In this document: positions 44,884-53,156 of the stretch, piece after piece
Layout of the letters: each line of letters starts with the position of its first letter
How positions within the stretch are numbered: position 1 is the stretch's first letter
From: Mycolicibacterium sp. TUM20985
GTDB lineage: Bacteria; Actinomycetota; Actinomycetes; Mycobacteriales; Mycobacteriaceae
Direction of reading: 5' to 3'
Assembly: GCF_030295745.1 (NCBI RefSeq)
Contig: NZ_AP027291.1
Coordinates: 992,001 to 1,056,000, forward strand
Length of the DNA: 64,000 nt
Made by a program: the position numbers and the translations under genes
Notes under the pieces: generated by a model
What the model saw: only the letters and a program-made list of their open reading frames with translations
Told to the model about the DNA's origin: nothing
Database searches by the model: none

Positions 44884-45031
44884 CACCTGGTGTTTGGCTC
44901 CGACACGCACTGCCGTCCTGCTCGGGGTCGGCTATCGAGCATTGTGCCGGCATCAGGTGGGAAGGACCGACCGGCGTGACTTGATAGGAGCGTGGCATCG
45001 CCCCCACTGAGATGTGTCCGCCGGCCGGCCC
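44884..45031 (+). ncRNA. Predicted IS110 bridge RNA (target- and donor-binding loops)
   Basis: Two successive stem-loops. Target loop: outer stem CACCTGGTG (44884-44892)/CATCAGGTG (44951-44959), apical GCCG/CGGC (44912-44915/44929-44932); between them GACACGCACT (44902-44911) equals the left flank 44827-44836 and CGAGCATTG (44936-44944) is the reverse complement of 46136-46144. Donor loop: outer stem CCGGCG (44971-44976)/CGCCGG (45019-45024), extended by CCG/CGG, apical GGC/GCC; ATAGGAGC (44984-44991) equals the right end 46129-46136 and CACTG (45005-45009) is the reverse complement of 44837-44841. Order and strand sense are those known for IS621 bridge RNA. The 5' and 3' RNA ends are not defined. 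Confidence 0.75.
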
Positions 45032-45071
45032 AACCTTCTACCCATCCACTAGATGAAAGAAGGCACTGCCC

Positions 45072-46127
45072 ATGGTCGTCGTTGGAACCGACGTACACAA
45101 GCGCACCCACACCTTCGTCGCCGTCGACGAACATGGCCGCAAAGTAGGAGACAAAGTCGTCAAGGCGACCTCTGAGGGACATCTGGCGGCGTTGGCGTGG
45201 GCCAAGACCACCTTTGGTGATGACCTGCTCTGGGGTGTTGAAGATTGCCGCAACCTCTCGGCACGCTTAGAGCGTGATCTGCTCTCGGCGGGTCAGAAGG
45301 TAGTGCGGGTGGCGCCGAAGTTGATGGCACTGCAGCGGGCCAGCGCCCGTACCCGGGGCAAATCCGATCCCATCGACGCCTTGGCGGTGGCCCACGCCGT
45401 GTTGCGCCATCCCGATCTTCCCGTCGCAGCCCACGACGAGGTGTCACGCGAGCTGAAGTTGCTGGTGGATCGGCGGGAAGACTTGGTGGCGCAACGCACT
45501 TCGACGATCAACCGGCTGCTGGGCCGCATCCACGAACTCGACCCCACTCAGGCGCCGAAGAAGGCCTCCCTAGATCGGGCCAAGACTCAGATCGCCGTGG
45601 CCGCCTGGCTGGCCACCATCGACGGGCTCCTCGCTGAACTGGCCAACGACGAACTCGGCGACATCATCCGACTCACCGACATGATCGCCGCGCTCACCAC
45701 CCGCATCGGCCAGGCCGTCCACGCGGCGGCCCCCACACTGCTCGCACTGCCCGGCTGCGGCGATCTGACCGCAGCCAAGATCGTGGGCGAGACCGCAGGA
45801 ATCACCCGCTTCAAGAGCGAGGCCGCCTTCGCTTGTCACAGCGGGACGGCACCCATCCCGGTCTGGTCGGGCAACACCACCGGTCGGGTTCGTCTGAATC
45901 GCTCGGGCAACCGGCAACTCAACGCCGCCCTCTACCGCATCGCCCTCACCCAAATACGCATCGTCGGCAACCCTGGACACACCTACTACCTCAAACGACT
46001 CGCCGACGGCGACTCCCCCAAAGAAGCCCTACGCTGCCTCAAACGACGCCTAGCTCGAATCGTCTACAACCGCCTACAAGCCGACGAACAATCACGAAAC
46101 CACCCAACCCAAACCGCCGCCGCTTGA
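45072..46127 (+). CDS. IS110-family DEDD transposase
   Basis: A 351-residue IS110 recombinase. The N-terminal RuvC-like DEDD domain has D7 (GTDVHK), E57 (GVEDC), D99 and D102 (KSDPIDA); a coiled region follows, then the Tnp C-terminal domain (LLALPGCGDLTAAKIVGETA) with CHSGTAPIPVWSGNTTG holding the conserved serine, and KRLADGDSPKEALRCLKRRLA near the end. Full length with no frameshift, so possibly active. It starts 40 bp after the predicted bridge RNA stem, in the IS110 (not IS1111) arrangement with the RNA at the 5' side. AAAGAAGG precedes the start. Confidence 0.95.
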   Translation: MVVVGTDVHKRTHTFVAVDEHGRKVGDKVVKATSEGHLAALAWAKTTFGDDLLWGVEDCRNLSARLERDLLSAGQKVVRVAPKLMALQRASARTRGKSDPIDALAVAHAVLRHPDLPVAAHDEVSRELKLLVDRREDLVAQRTSTINRLLGRIHELDPTQAPKKASLDRAKTQIAVAAWLATIDGLLAELANDELGDIIRLTDMIAALTTRIGQAVHAAAPTLLALPGCGDLTAAKIVGETAGITRFKSEAAFACHSGTAPIPVWSGNTTGRVRLNRSGNRQLNAALYRIALTQIRIVGNPGHTYYLKRLADGDSPKEALRCLKRRLARIVYNRLQADEQSRNHPTQTAAA

Positions 46128-46145
46128 CATAGGAGCAATGCTCGC

Positions 46146-46190
46146 GGGAAGGGGAGAGGGGGAGGGAGGGGAGGAGGAGAGGAGGAGAGG
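46146..46190 (+). repeat. 45-nt purine tract with G-quadruplex pattern
   Basis: All 45 bases are purines. The first 26 contain five runs of at least three G (3, 4, 5, 3 and 4 long) separated by 1-3 bases, a strong quadruplex pattern; the rest is a GGA-type repeat. It begins within 10 bp of the IS target core and ends 3 bp before the LLM oxidoreductase stop. In the leftward LLM transcript it would be a C/U-rich tract. It could act as a transcription or replication barrier. Confidence 0.8.
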
Positions 46191-46193
46191 CTG

Positions 46194-47042
46194 CTAGACG
46201 AGGGCGGCGAGCTTGCCCGCGAGCCGCTCGACGTAACCGGCCACCTCGGCCTCTGACTTGTCCGGCAACCCGAAGAGCACCTCGGTGACGCCGAGTTCGG
46301 CCCAGCGGGCCAGCTTGTCGGGGTCGGGCTTGAAGTCCAGGGCGACGATCTGCGGCGCACCGTCGCGGCCGGCGGCGGCCCAGGTGTCCTGCAGCAGCTT
46401 CACCGGCGCGTCGATGTCGAAGTCGCGCGGCGTGGTGATCCACCCGTCGGCGGAGCGGGAGATCCACTTGAAGTTCTTCTCGGTGCCCGCGGCGCCGACG
46501 AGGACGGGGATGTGCGACTGGACGGGCTTCGGCCACGCCCAACTGGGGCCGAACTTCACGAACTCCCCGTCGTAGGACGCTTCCTCCTGCGTCCACAGCG
46601 CGCGCATCGCCTCGAGGTACTCGCGAAGCATGGTCCGGCGCCGGCCGGGCGGGACGTTGTGATCGTTGAGTTCGTCGGTGTTCCAACCGAATCCGACGCC
46701 GAGGCTGACGCGCCCACCGGAGAGGTGGTCGAGGGTGGCGATGGACTTGGCCAGGGTGATGCAGTCGTGCTCGACGGGCAGGGCCACCGCCGTCGACAGC
46801 CGGACCTTCGACGTCACGGCGGCCGCGGTGCCCAGGCTGACCCACGGGTCGAGGGTGCGCATGTAGCGGTCGTCGGGCAGGGACTCGTCACCGGTCGTGG
46901 GGTGGGCGGCCTCCCGCTTGATCGGAATGTGGGTGTGCTCGGGCACGTAGAAGGTGTGGAAACCGTGATCGTCGGCGAGGGTGGCCGCCGCCGCCGGGGT
47001 GATGCCGCGATCACTGGTGAAAAGTACGAGCCCGTAGTCCAT
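46194..47042 (-). CDS. LLM-class F420-dependent oxidoreductase (Rv0953c-like)
   Basis: A 282-residue luciferase-like TIM barrel: MDYGLVLFTSDRGITP, FYVPEHTHIPIKR near 31-43, SLGVGFGWNTDELNDH near 111-126, and VPVLVGAAGTEKNFKWI typical of mycobacterial F420-dependent members. Substrate unknown. ATG 47042 is 9 bp from a KstR-type palindrome, almost the same spacing as the other LLM gene in this window. Rv0953c, its apparent orthologue next to sucCD, is recalled as a KstR-regulon gene. Confidence 0.9.
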   Translation of the reverse strand: MDYGLVLFTSDRGITPAAAATLADDHGFHTFYVPEHTHIPIKREAAHPTTGDESLPDDRYMRTLDPWVSLGTAAAVTSKVRLSTAVALPVEHDCITLAKSIATLDHLSGGRVSLGVGFGWNTDELNDHNVPPGRRRTMLREYLEAMRALWTQEEASYDGEFVKFGPSWAWPKPVQSHIPVLVGAAGTEKNFKWISRSADGWITTPRDFDIDAPVKLLQDTWAAAGRDGAPQIVALDFKPDPDKLARWAELGVTEVLFGLPDKSEAEVAGYVERLAGKLAALV

Positions 47043-47051
47043 GACCAGAAT

Positions 47052-47065
47052 TAGAACGTGTTCTA
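47052..47065. promoter_or_regulatory. KstR-type operator before the LLM oxidoreductase
   Basis: TAGAACGTGTTCTA fits TNNAACNNGTTNNA, with outer bases identical to the sites at 4904 and 25443 and the central AC/GT pair swapped. It lies 9 bp from the LLM start and about 105 bp from the rightward membrane-protein gene. Confidence 0.8.
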
Positions 47066-47170
47066 GTCGCTGCGCGCAAGGTGTGCCCTCGGCGTGCGAG
47101 CGGCCCCGGAGGAAATCGGGTAGCCCCCTACTCGCGTGAAGGCCGGGTGTCGGACGGGACAGTTCGATCC

Positions 47171-47686
47171 ATGAGCACCACGGCTGGGAAGTTACGTGAA
47201 TGGGTGCGGCGCTATCTGCCGTGCGAAGTGGCGGGTACGACCTGCGAGATGGGTGGCGCGGCCATCGCCTACGGGATGACCGGATCGGCCGCGGTGGCCG
47301 CCCTCGTCGCGACGATCGGGGCCTCCATCGGCTACTACGCGGCGGCCTACGTCGCCGCCGTACGCATCGCCTACCGCGCCGACCCGCGACCGTCTCGACG
47401 GCCCAGGGCGTGGACCGCGAACAATCAGGCGCTGCGCAGCGTGACGGTCGAGTTCGGACCCGCCGAAGTCATCGACAGCCTGCTCATCCGGCCGCTCGCC
47501 TTCTACGTCGGCCCCCTCCTGTTCGGCGGCATGGTCGCCGGCTGGATCTTCGCCAAGCTGGTCGCCGACGTCGGCTTCTACGTGCTGGCCGTCTTCTCCT
47601 ACGAGCGATTCAAGGGACTGCTGGTCGTCGGGACCAGCATCGAGGAGGTGTCCCGTGAATCCGCACCGTCGGTCGCAGCTGCGTAG
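47171..47686 (+). CDS. Conserved membrane protein upstream of PLP decarboxylase
   Basis: A 171-residue protein with about four hydrophobic segments (SAAVAALVATIGASIGYYAAAYVAAV, LLFGGMVAGWIFAKLVADVGFYVLAV) and a basic linker (RADPRPSRRPRAW). ATG 47171 is preferred because the first 30 residues of the longer frame look noncoding. Its 3' end overlaps the decarboxylase by 32 nt in another frame, so translation is coupled. No family recognised; a transporter or anchor for the decarboxylase product is conceivable. Confidence 0.75.
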   Translation: MSTTAGKLREWVRRYLPCEVAGTTCEMGGAAIAYGMTGSAAVAALVATIGASIGYYAAAYVAAVRIAYRADPRPSRRPRAWTANNQALRSVTVEFGPAEVIDSLLIRPLAFYVGPLLFGGMVAGWIFAKLVADVGFYVLAVFSYERFKGLLVVGTSIEEVSRESAPSVAAA

Positions 47687-48833
47687 CCAGCTGAGCACCC
47701 GCGCCCGCGGCTGGCGTCAGCTGATCGCCGCCCACGGCACCCCGCTGCTGGTACTCGATCCGTACCGGGTGGCCGCGCAGTACTCGCTGCTCACCGAGAG
47801 CCTGCGCGGATTCCATCTTCACTACGCGGTGAAGGCGCTACCGCATCCGGCGGTGCTGACCGTGCTCGCGGCCAGCGGCAGTGGCTTCGACGTCGCCACC
47901 ACCGCCGAAGTCGACCTCGTCGCGCGGCTCGGCGTCCCGATGGACCGCTGCATCTTCACCCACCCGGTGAAGAAACCCGCCGACATCGACTATGCGTACG
48001 CGCACGGCATCCGCACCTTCGTCGTCGACAACCCGGTGGAGGCGGCGAAGTTCGTCGGCCGCGCCCCCGACATCGGCATCCTCGTCCGCCTGGGCTTCCC
48101 GAACCCGTCGGCCAAGTCCGATCTGTCCACCAAGTTTGGGACAGCGCCCGCCGAGGCGGAACTGCTCGTCAAGCACGTCGTCGCCGCGGGCGTCCGGTTC
48201 GCGGGCTTCAGCTTTCACGTCGGCAGCCAGGGTTCGTCGGTGGCGCCCTACCGCGACGCGCTCCGCGCCACCCTCGACCTGACCAGACACGTCGAGCGGA
48301 CGCTGGGACTGCACGTGTCGAGCATCGACATCGGCGGCGGGTTTCCCGTCTCCTACCGCGACGAGATGCCGGCCATCGGCGCGATCGGCGACGTGATCGA
48401 CGAGGTGCTCGGAAGCAACCGGGACTACACCATGCTGGCGGAGCCGGGCCGGTTCGTCGTCGCGGACTGCATGACGCTGTTCACCAGCGTCGTCGGCAGC
48501 GCCATTAGGGCCGGGCGCACGTGGCACTACCTGGACGACGGCCTCTACGGCAGTTACTCCAACGTCATGACCGAGGACGTGCATCCACCGATCCTCGCGT
48601 TGAGCGAGTTGGAGGACGACGGCGGTCGGGCACCCCTGGAGCCCGTCACGCTGGCGGGCCCCACCTGCGACAGCGTCGACGTCGTCGCAGCCGACTATCC
48701 GATGCCGACGCTCGCGGTCGGCGACGTCGTGGTGAGCCCGTCGATGGGGGCCTACACCGCCGTGACGTCATCGCGTTTCAACGGTGTGCCCGCTACGCCG
48801 ATCGTGGTGTCACCCCGCGCGTTGTACTCGTGA
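47655..48833 (+). CDS. Type III-fold PLP-dependent decarboxylase (ornithine/diaminopimelate type)
   Basis: A 392-residue alanine-racemase-fold decarboxylase: PLP Lys in HYAVKALPHP near 55-64, SFHVGSQ near 190-196, IDIGGGFPVSY near 220-230, AEPGRFVV near 261-268 and AGPTCDSVD near 335-343 with the second-subunit Cys/Asp pair. It should remove CO2 from a basic amino acid such as ornithine, lysine or diaminopimelate; the exact substrate cannot be read. The start GTG 47655 has GAGGAGG 4-5 nt upstream, inside the membrane-protein gene. A diamine or polyamine product is inferred. Confidence 0.85.
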   Translation: MNPHRRSQLRSQLSTRARGWRQLIAAHGTPLLVLDPYRVAAQYSLLTESLRGFHLHYAVKALPHPAVLTVLAASGSGFDVATTAEVDLVARLGVPMDRCIFTHPVKKPADIDYAYAHGIRTFVVDNPVEAAKFVGRAPDIGILVRLGFPNPSAKSDLSTKFGTAPAEAELLVKHVVAAGVRFAGFSFHVGSQGSSVAPYRDALRATLDLTRHVERTLGLHVSSIDIGGGFPVSYRDEMPAIGAIGDVIDEVLGSNRDYTMLAEPGRFVVADCMTLFTSVVGSAIRAGRTWHYLDDGLYGSYSNVMTEDVHPPILALSELEDDGGRAPLEPVTLAGPTCDSVDVVAADYPMPTLAVGDVVVSPSMGAYTAVTSSRFNGVPATPIVVSPRALYS

Positions 48834-48882
48834 GGATCCTTACCCGTGACGCGCGGTATGCAAGTTGTTGAGATGACACACC

Positions 48883-50013
48883 ATGACCACCGAGCGCATC
48901 GCCGACCACGTCAAGTTCGCCTACTGGGTGCCCAATGTCAGCGGCGGGCTGGTGACGAGCGACATCGAGCAACGCACCGACTGGAACTACGAATACAACC
49001 GGAAACTCGCGCAGACGGCGGAGAACAACGGCTTCGAGTACGCACTGTCGCAGGTGCGCTACGAAGCCAGCTATGGCGCCGAGTACCAGCACGAGTCGAC
49101 CAGCTTCAGCCTCGCGCTCCTGCTGGCCACCGAGCGACTGAAGGTCATCGCCGCCGTTCACCCCGGCTTGTGGCAGCCCGCCGTGCTGGCGAAGCTCGGT
49201 GCGACCGCGGATCAGCTCTCTGGCGGCCGGTTCGCCGTCAACGTCGTCTCTGGCTGGTTCAAGGACGAGTTCACCCACCTCGGCGAGCCCTGGCTGGAAC
49301 ACGACGAGCGGTACCGCCGCAGTGCCGAGTTCCTCCAGGTGCTGCGCAAGATCTGGACCGAGGACGACGTTGATTTCCGCGGCGACTTCTACCGAATCCA
49401 CGACTTCACCCTGAAGCCCAAGCCCGTCAACACGCCCGAGCGGCCCAATCCCGAGATCTTCCAAGGGGGTAACTCGACGGCGGCGCGACGCAACGGCGGC
49501 CTGTACTCGGACTGGTACTTCTCCAACGGCAAGGACTTCGCCGGGATCACCGAGCAGGTCATCGAGGTACGCGACCACGCCCGCACCGTCGAGCGCGAGG
49601 TGAAGGTCGGTCTCAACGGCTTCATCATTGCCCGCGATACCGAAAGGGAGGCAAGGGACACCCTGCGCGAGATCATCGAGAAGGCGAACAAGCCTGCCGT
49701 CGAGGGGTTTCGGGGCGCCGTTCAGCAGGCGGGCAACTCGACCGGGGACAAGAAGGGCATGTGGGCCGACTCCAGTTTCGAGGACCTGGTGCAGTACAAC
49801 GACGGCTTCCGCACACAGTTGATCGGCACGCCCGAACAGATCGCCGAACGCATCGCCGCCTACCGCAAGCGGGGCGTTGATCTGATCCTCGGCGGCTTCC
49901 TCCACTTCCAGGAGGAGATCGAGTACTTCGGTGCGAAGGTCCTCCCCCTGGTACGCGAAATCGAGCAATCCGAAGAGGATTCGCGCGACCGGCCGGTGTT
50001 GGTCTCCGCCTGA
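48883..50013 (+). CDS. sfnG: Dimethylsulfone monooxygenase SfnG-like, FMN/FMNH2-dependent
   Basis: A 376-residue luciferase-like monooxygenase of the alkanesulfonate/SfnG group: FAYWVPNVSGGLVTSDIEQR near 12-31, GFEYALSQVRYEASYG near 49-64, VNVVSGWFKDEF and IFQGGNSTAARRNGG. SfnG turns dimethylsulfone into methanesulfinate in sulfur scavenging. No reductase or sulfonate transporter is adjacent. It follows the decarboxylase by 49 bp, but tandem hairpins after its stop suggest the unit ends here. Confidence 0.88.
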   Translation: MTTERIADHVKFAYWVPNVSGGLVTSDIEQRTDWNYEYNRKLAQTAENNGFEYALSQVRYEASYGAEYQHESTSFSLALLLATERLKVIAAVHPGLWQPAVLAKLGATADQLSGGRFAVNVVSGWFKDEFTHLGEPWLEHDERYRRSAEFLQVLRKIWTEDDVDFRGDFYRIHDFTLKPKPVNTPERPNPEIFQGGNSTAARRNGGLYSDWYFSNGKDFAGITEQVIEVRDHARTVEREVKVGLNGFIIARDTEREARDTLREIIEKANKPAVEGFRGAVQQAGNSTGDKKGMWADSSFEDLVQYNDGFRTQLIGTPEQIAERIAAYRKRGVDLILGGFLHFQEEIEYFGAKVLPLVREIEQSEEDSRDRPVLVSA

Positions 50014-50035
50014 GCAAGGCGGGCGGGCCCGCCGA

Positions 50036-50085
50036 CGGGCGCGGGCCGGTAGGCACCCGCGCCCGGACCGAGCTCTCAACTCGGT
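50036..50085. terminator. Two tandem hairpins after sfnG
   Basis: First: CGGGCGCGGG (50036-50045)/CCCGCGCCCG (50056-50065), 10-bp perfect stem. Second: ACCGAG (50067-50072)/CTCGGT (50080-50085), 6-bp stem. Directly between sfnG and the next gene; tandem stems without U-runs are common mycobacterial terminators. Confidence 0.65.
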
Positions 50086-50127
50086 GCGCTAGCGTGGGTG
50101 GACGAATCGCCCATCACAGGAGGGGAC

Positions 50128-51003
50128 ATGTCGTATCCATCCGGCCAGCCCGGTAACTCCGGCTACCCGTCTGGGCAGCCGCAGTCGCAGTACAACGCAA
50201 CCACTCAGCAGTTCGGCCAGACGCCGGAGGCTGCCCCCGCGGGGCCGAGCAAGCTTCCGCTGTATCTCGCCGTCGCGGTGGCCGTTCTCGGTTTCGCCAC
50301 GTATCTGGCCAGCTTCGGCCCGGTGTTCACCATCAACGCGCCGAACCTGCCTGGCTTCGGCCCCATCGGCGGTTCGGTCAGTGCCACGCCCATCGGCATC
50401 ACCCTGGCCACCGCGGTGGCGTTGACGGCCGGTCTGCTGGCCGCCGTCAGCCTCTTGCCCAAGCAAGGCAGGCATAACGCCTGGGTCGCCGTCCTGTCGG
50501 TGCTGGCGTTGCTGATCGTGCTCTCGCAGATCGTCGGTGTGCCCTCGGGTGTGTCCTTCGGTTGGGCGCTCTACCTGCTGATCGCCTTCACGCTGCTGCA
50601 GGCGCTCGCCGCCGTCGCCGCGCTGCTGCTGGACGCGGGTGTCATCACCGCGCCGGTGCCGAAGCCGAAGTACGAACAGCAGCCCTACGGCCAATACGGC
50701 GCGCCGGGGTCGTACTACGGTCAGCCGCAGCACGGCGGACCGCCGCAGCAGGGCCTGCCGCAGCAGCGCGGCGGTTACCCACAGCAGTACAGCGGCTACC
50801 CGGCCGGCCCGTCCACCGGCGGCTTCGGTGCTCAGCCGGCTCAGCAGAGCCCACCGCAGCAGAGTGGACCGCCGACGCCTCCCACGGGTTTCCCGGCCTT
50901 CGGTCAGCCGCAGGGCGGGACGGGGTCACAGCCGACGCAGTCCTTCGAAAGTCAGCCACCACAGCAGCAGCCTGCGCCGCAATCGACTCCGCCGCCGTCA
51001 TAA
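50128..51003 (+). CDS. Proline/glutamine-rich four-helix membrane protein (Rv0954-like)
   Basis: A 291-residue protein resembling the mycobacterial 34-kDa antigen family (DUF5336). Residues 1-45 are low-complexity (YPSGQPG repeats), 50-185 hold four membrane helices, and 190-291 form a Gln/Pro/Gly-rich tail of QQPYGQYG and PPQQ repeats. ATG 50128 follows AGGAGGGGAC; a GTG further up is less likely. I recall a report linking Rv0954 to the divisome; the tail would suit protein interaction. Not dependent on the gene before it. Confidence 0.88.
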   Translation: MSYPSGQPGNSGYPSGQPQSQYNATTQQFGQTPEAAPAGPSKLPLYLAVAVAVLGFATYLASFGPVFTINAPNLPGFGPIGGSVSATPIGITLATAVALTAGLLAAVSLLPKQGRHNAWVAVLSVLALLIVLSQIVGVPSGVSFGWALYLLIAFTLLQALAAVAALLLDAGVITAPVPKPKYEQQPYGQYGAPGSYYGQPQHGGPPQQGLPQQRGGYPQQYSGYPAGPSTGGFGAQPAQQSPPQQSGPPTPPTGFPAFGQPQGGTGSQPTQSFESQPPQQQPAPQSTPPPS

Positions 51004-51064
51004 TCTCTAGCGGCGCGCACCCAACCTTCGCGCGGACGAGATCGTGCGAGGAGCGACGCAGCTA

Positions 51065-52516
51065 GTGGACAACCGGCCAGTCGGCACACGCCAGGCGCGC
51101 GACCTGCTCAGGGTCGCGTTCGGGCCGTCGGCCATCGCGCTGGTCGTCATCGCCGCGGTCGTGCTGGTGCAGTTGGTGATCGCCAACAGCGACCTGACCG
51201 GTGCGTTGGGCGCGATCGCGAGCATGTGGCTGGGCGTGCACGGGGTGCCGGTGTCCATCGGTGGCGCCGAACTGGGCGTCATGCCCCTGCTGCCGATGTT
51301 GGCCATGGTGTGGGGGACCGCCCGCACCACGGCCGCGGCTACCCGGGCCGGTACGTCATGGTTCGTCATCCGGTGGATCGTGGCGTCGGCGCTCGGCGGG
51401 CCGCTGCTGATCGCGGCGATCGCGCTGGCCGTGATCCACGATGCGTCCTCGGTGCTGACCGCGCTGCAGACGCCGAGTGCGACGCTGGCGTTCGGCGCCG
51501 TACTGGCAGTCCACTTCGCCGGAGCCGTGATCGGCGTCGGCACCAGGGTGTCCCGGCGGCTGCGGACCATGCCGCACGTGCCCGGCTGGCTACCCGACGC
51601 CTTCCGCGCGGCGTCGGTCGGGGTGCTCGCGCTGTTCGGCCTGTCCGGGGTCATCGCCGCCGGTTCGATGGTGGTGCACTGGGGCACGATGGACTCCCTG
51701 TTCGGGATCACCGACTCGGTGTTCGGGCAGTTCAGCCTGACGCTGCTGTCGATGCTGTATGCGCCCAACGTGATCGTCGGCACTGCGGCGGTCGCCGTCG
51801 GCTCCAGCGCCCACGTCGGTTTGGCGACCTTCAGTTCCTTCACGGTGCTGGGCGGTGACATCCCCGCCCTCCCGATTCTGGCCGCGGCGCCGAGCCCGCC
51901 GCTGGGACCGATCTGGGTGGCATTGCTGATCGCGGCGGCGGCGGCGGCCGTGGCGGTGGGCCAGCAGTGTGCCCGGCGGGCGGTGCCGTTGGCGTCGGCG
52001 GCGGCCAAACTGGTGACCGCCTCGGCGATCGCCGCGGTCGTGATGGCGCTGCTCGGCCATGCCGGGGGTGGGCGGCTGGGCAACTTCGGTGACGTCGGTG
52101 TCGACCAGACCACGTTCGGGCCCGCGGTATTCATCTGGTTCGTCGCGGTCGGCGGTCTGACCGTCGTGATGAGTGGCGGCATCGGCCGTCGGCCCAAGAC
52201 CCGGGTGGCCCCCGCCGCTTCCGCTCCCGCCACGCCACCGGAGCCGGAGCCAGAGCCACCAGAGCCGCAGCCCGGGGCGTCGGTGCCGGACGTCGAGCCG
52301 CCCATCGAAGAAGTGGACGAAGAAGAGGAGATCGTGGCCGAGATCGTCGTCGACGAGCCGGCGGAGTTCGCGCCGGCCTTCGACGAACCGACGGCCCATC
52401 CCGCGCCCGCTCGGACACCCCCGCCGGACGTCTTCGACTTCGACGACGACCCCGAGGCGCACTTCTTCGCCGATGACGACGCAGGCAGCGACGAGCCGCA
52501 GCGCCCGTCCGATTAG
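51065..52516 (+). CDS. Multi-pass membrane protein with acidic tail (Rv0955-like, DUF6350)
   Basis: A 483-residue protein with about ten hydrophobic segments, then a cytoplasmic tail of 100 residues rich in Pro, Glu and Asp ([36 protein letters not shown]). Function unknown. GTG 51065 matches my memory of the Rv0955 N-terminus ([14 protein letters not shown]); GAGGAG lies 12 nt upstream. It is 61 bp after the Rv0954-like gene and 10 bp before purN. Confidence 0.85.
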   Translation: MDNRPVGTRQARDLLRVAFGPSAIALVVIAAVVLVQLVIANSDLTGALGAIASMWLGVHGVPVSIGGAELGVMPLLPMLAMVWGTARTTAAATRAGTSWFVIRWIVASALGGPLLIAAIALAVIHDASSVLTALQTPSATLAFGAVLAVHFAGAVIGVGTRVSRRLRTMPHVPGWLPDAFRAASVGVLALFGLSGVIAAGSMVVHWGTMDSLFGITDSVFGQFSLTLLSMLYAPNVIVGTAAVAVGSSAHVGLATFSSFTVLGGDIPALPILAAAPSPPLGPIWVALLIAAAAAAVAVGQQCARRAVPLASAAAKLVTASAIAAVVMALLGHAGGGRLGNFGDVGVDQTTFGPAVFIWFVAVGGLTVVMSGGIGRRPKTRVAPAASAPATPPEPEPEPPEPQPGASVPDVEPPIEEVDEEEEIVAEIVVDEPAEFAPAFDEPTAHPAPARTPPPDVFDFDDDPEAHFFADDDAGSDEPQRPSD

Positions 52517-52526
52517 GCTGCATCGC

Positions 52527-53156
52527 GTGCCGCCCCCGCTTCGTGTGCCCGCCAGTGCGCCGGCACGCCTGGTCGTCCTGGCGTCGGGCACGGGCTCACT
52601 GCTGGAATCGCTGCTCGAAGCGGCCGTCGGCGACTACCCCGCGCGTGTGGTCGCGGTCGGGACCGATCGTGACTGCCGGGCCCTCGAGGTCGCCGCAGCC
52701 GCGTCGCTGCCCAGCTACACGGTCCGGCTCGGTGACCATGCCGACCGACAGGCGTGGGATGCCGCGATCACCGAGGCGACGGCGGCGCACCAACCCGATC
52801 TCGTGGTGTCGGCCGGGTTCATGAAGATCCTTGGCCCGCAATTCCTCTCGCGCTTCCTCGGTCGGGTCGTCAACACGCATCCGGCGCTGCTGCCCGCCTT
52901 CCCCGGTGCGCACGCCGTGCCCGACTCACTGGCCTATGGCGTCCGCGTCACCGGCTGTACGGTGCACCTCGTCGACGCGGGGATGGACACCGGGCCGATC
53001 CTGGCGCAGGAGGCGGTGTCGGTGCTCGACGGCGACGACGAGGCCGCCCTGCACGAGCGGATCAAGGTCGTCGAGCGACGGCTGCTGGTGGAGGTACTCG
53101 CCGCGATGGCAACTCGCGGTGTGACGTGGACGGGACGAAAGGCAGCGATCGGATGA
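52527..53156 (+). CDS. purN: Phosphoribosylglycinamide formyltransferase
   Basis: A 209-residue GAR transformylase: [20 protein letters not shown] near 13-32, [13 protein letters not shown] near 93-105, [12 protein letters not shown] near 112-123 (catalytic Asn and His) and [12 protein letters not shown] near 144-155 (catalytic Asp). It transfers formyl from 10-formyl-THF in purine synthesis. GTG 52527 aligns with the Mtb start. Overlaps purH by 4 nt. Confidence 0.96.
   Translation: MPPPLRVPASAPARLVVLASGTGSLLESLLEAAVGDYPARVVAVGTDRDCRALEVAAAASLPSYTVRLGDHADRQAWDAAITEATAAHQPDLVVSAGFMKILGPQFLSRFLGRVVNTHPALLPAFPGAHAVPDSLAYGVRVTGCTVHLVDAGMDTGPILAQEAVSVLDGDDEAALHERIKVVERRLLVEVLAAMATRGVTWTGRKAAIG

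Larger units (their letters stand above)
44839..46135 (+). mobile_element. IS110-family insertion sequence, boundaries inferred from guide matches
   Basis: About 1.3 kb: a 233-nt noncoding left end, one DEDD transposase gene, and only 8 nt after its stop. There are no terminal inverted repeats, as expected of IS110. Boundaries are set where four bridge-RNA guide segments meet a shared CA dinucleotide (44837-44838 and 46136-46137). Removing the element and one CA rebuilds GACACGCACT-CA-ATGCTCG as the empty site. The ends are inferred, not tested. Confidence 0.75.

Noticed and set aside
44787..44984. 65-codon frame opposite to or within the IS110 left end
   Set aside because: It runs through the element boundary and the predicted bridge RNA stems, lacks a ribosome-binding site, and its residues fit no family.
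46129..46136. Direct repeat ATAGGAGC as target-site duplication
   Set aside because: The second copy is inside the element's noncoding region rather than at its left boundary; it fits the left donor guide of a bridge RNA better.
50701..51001. CRISPR-like or tandem repeat array
   Set aside because: The repetitive CAG/CCG pattern is explained by the Gln/Pro-rich tail of the membrane protein; there are no equal-length repeats with spacers. No CRISPR array was seen in the window.
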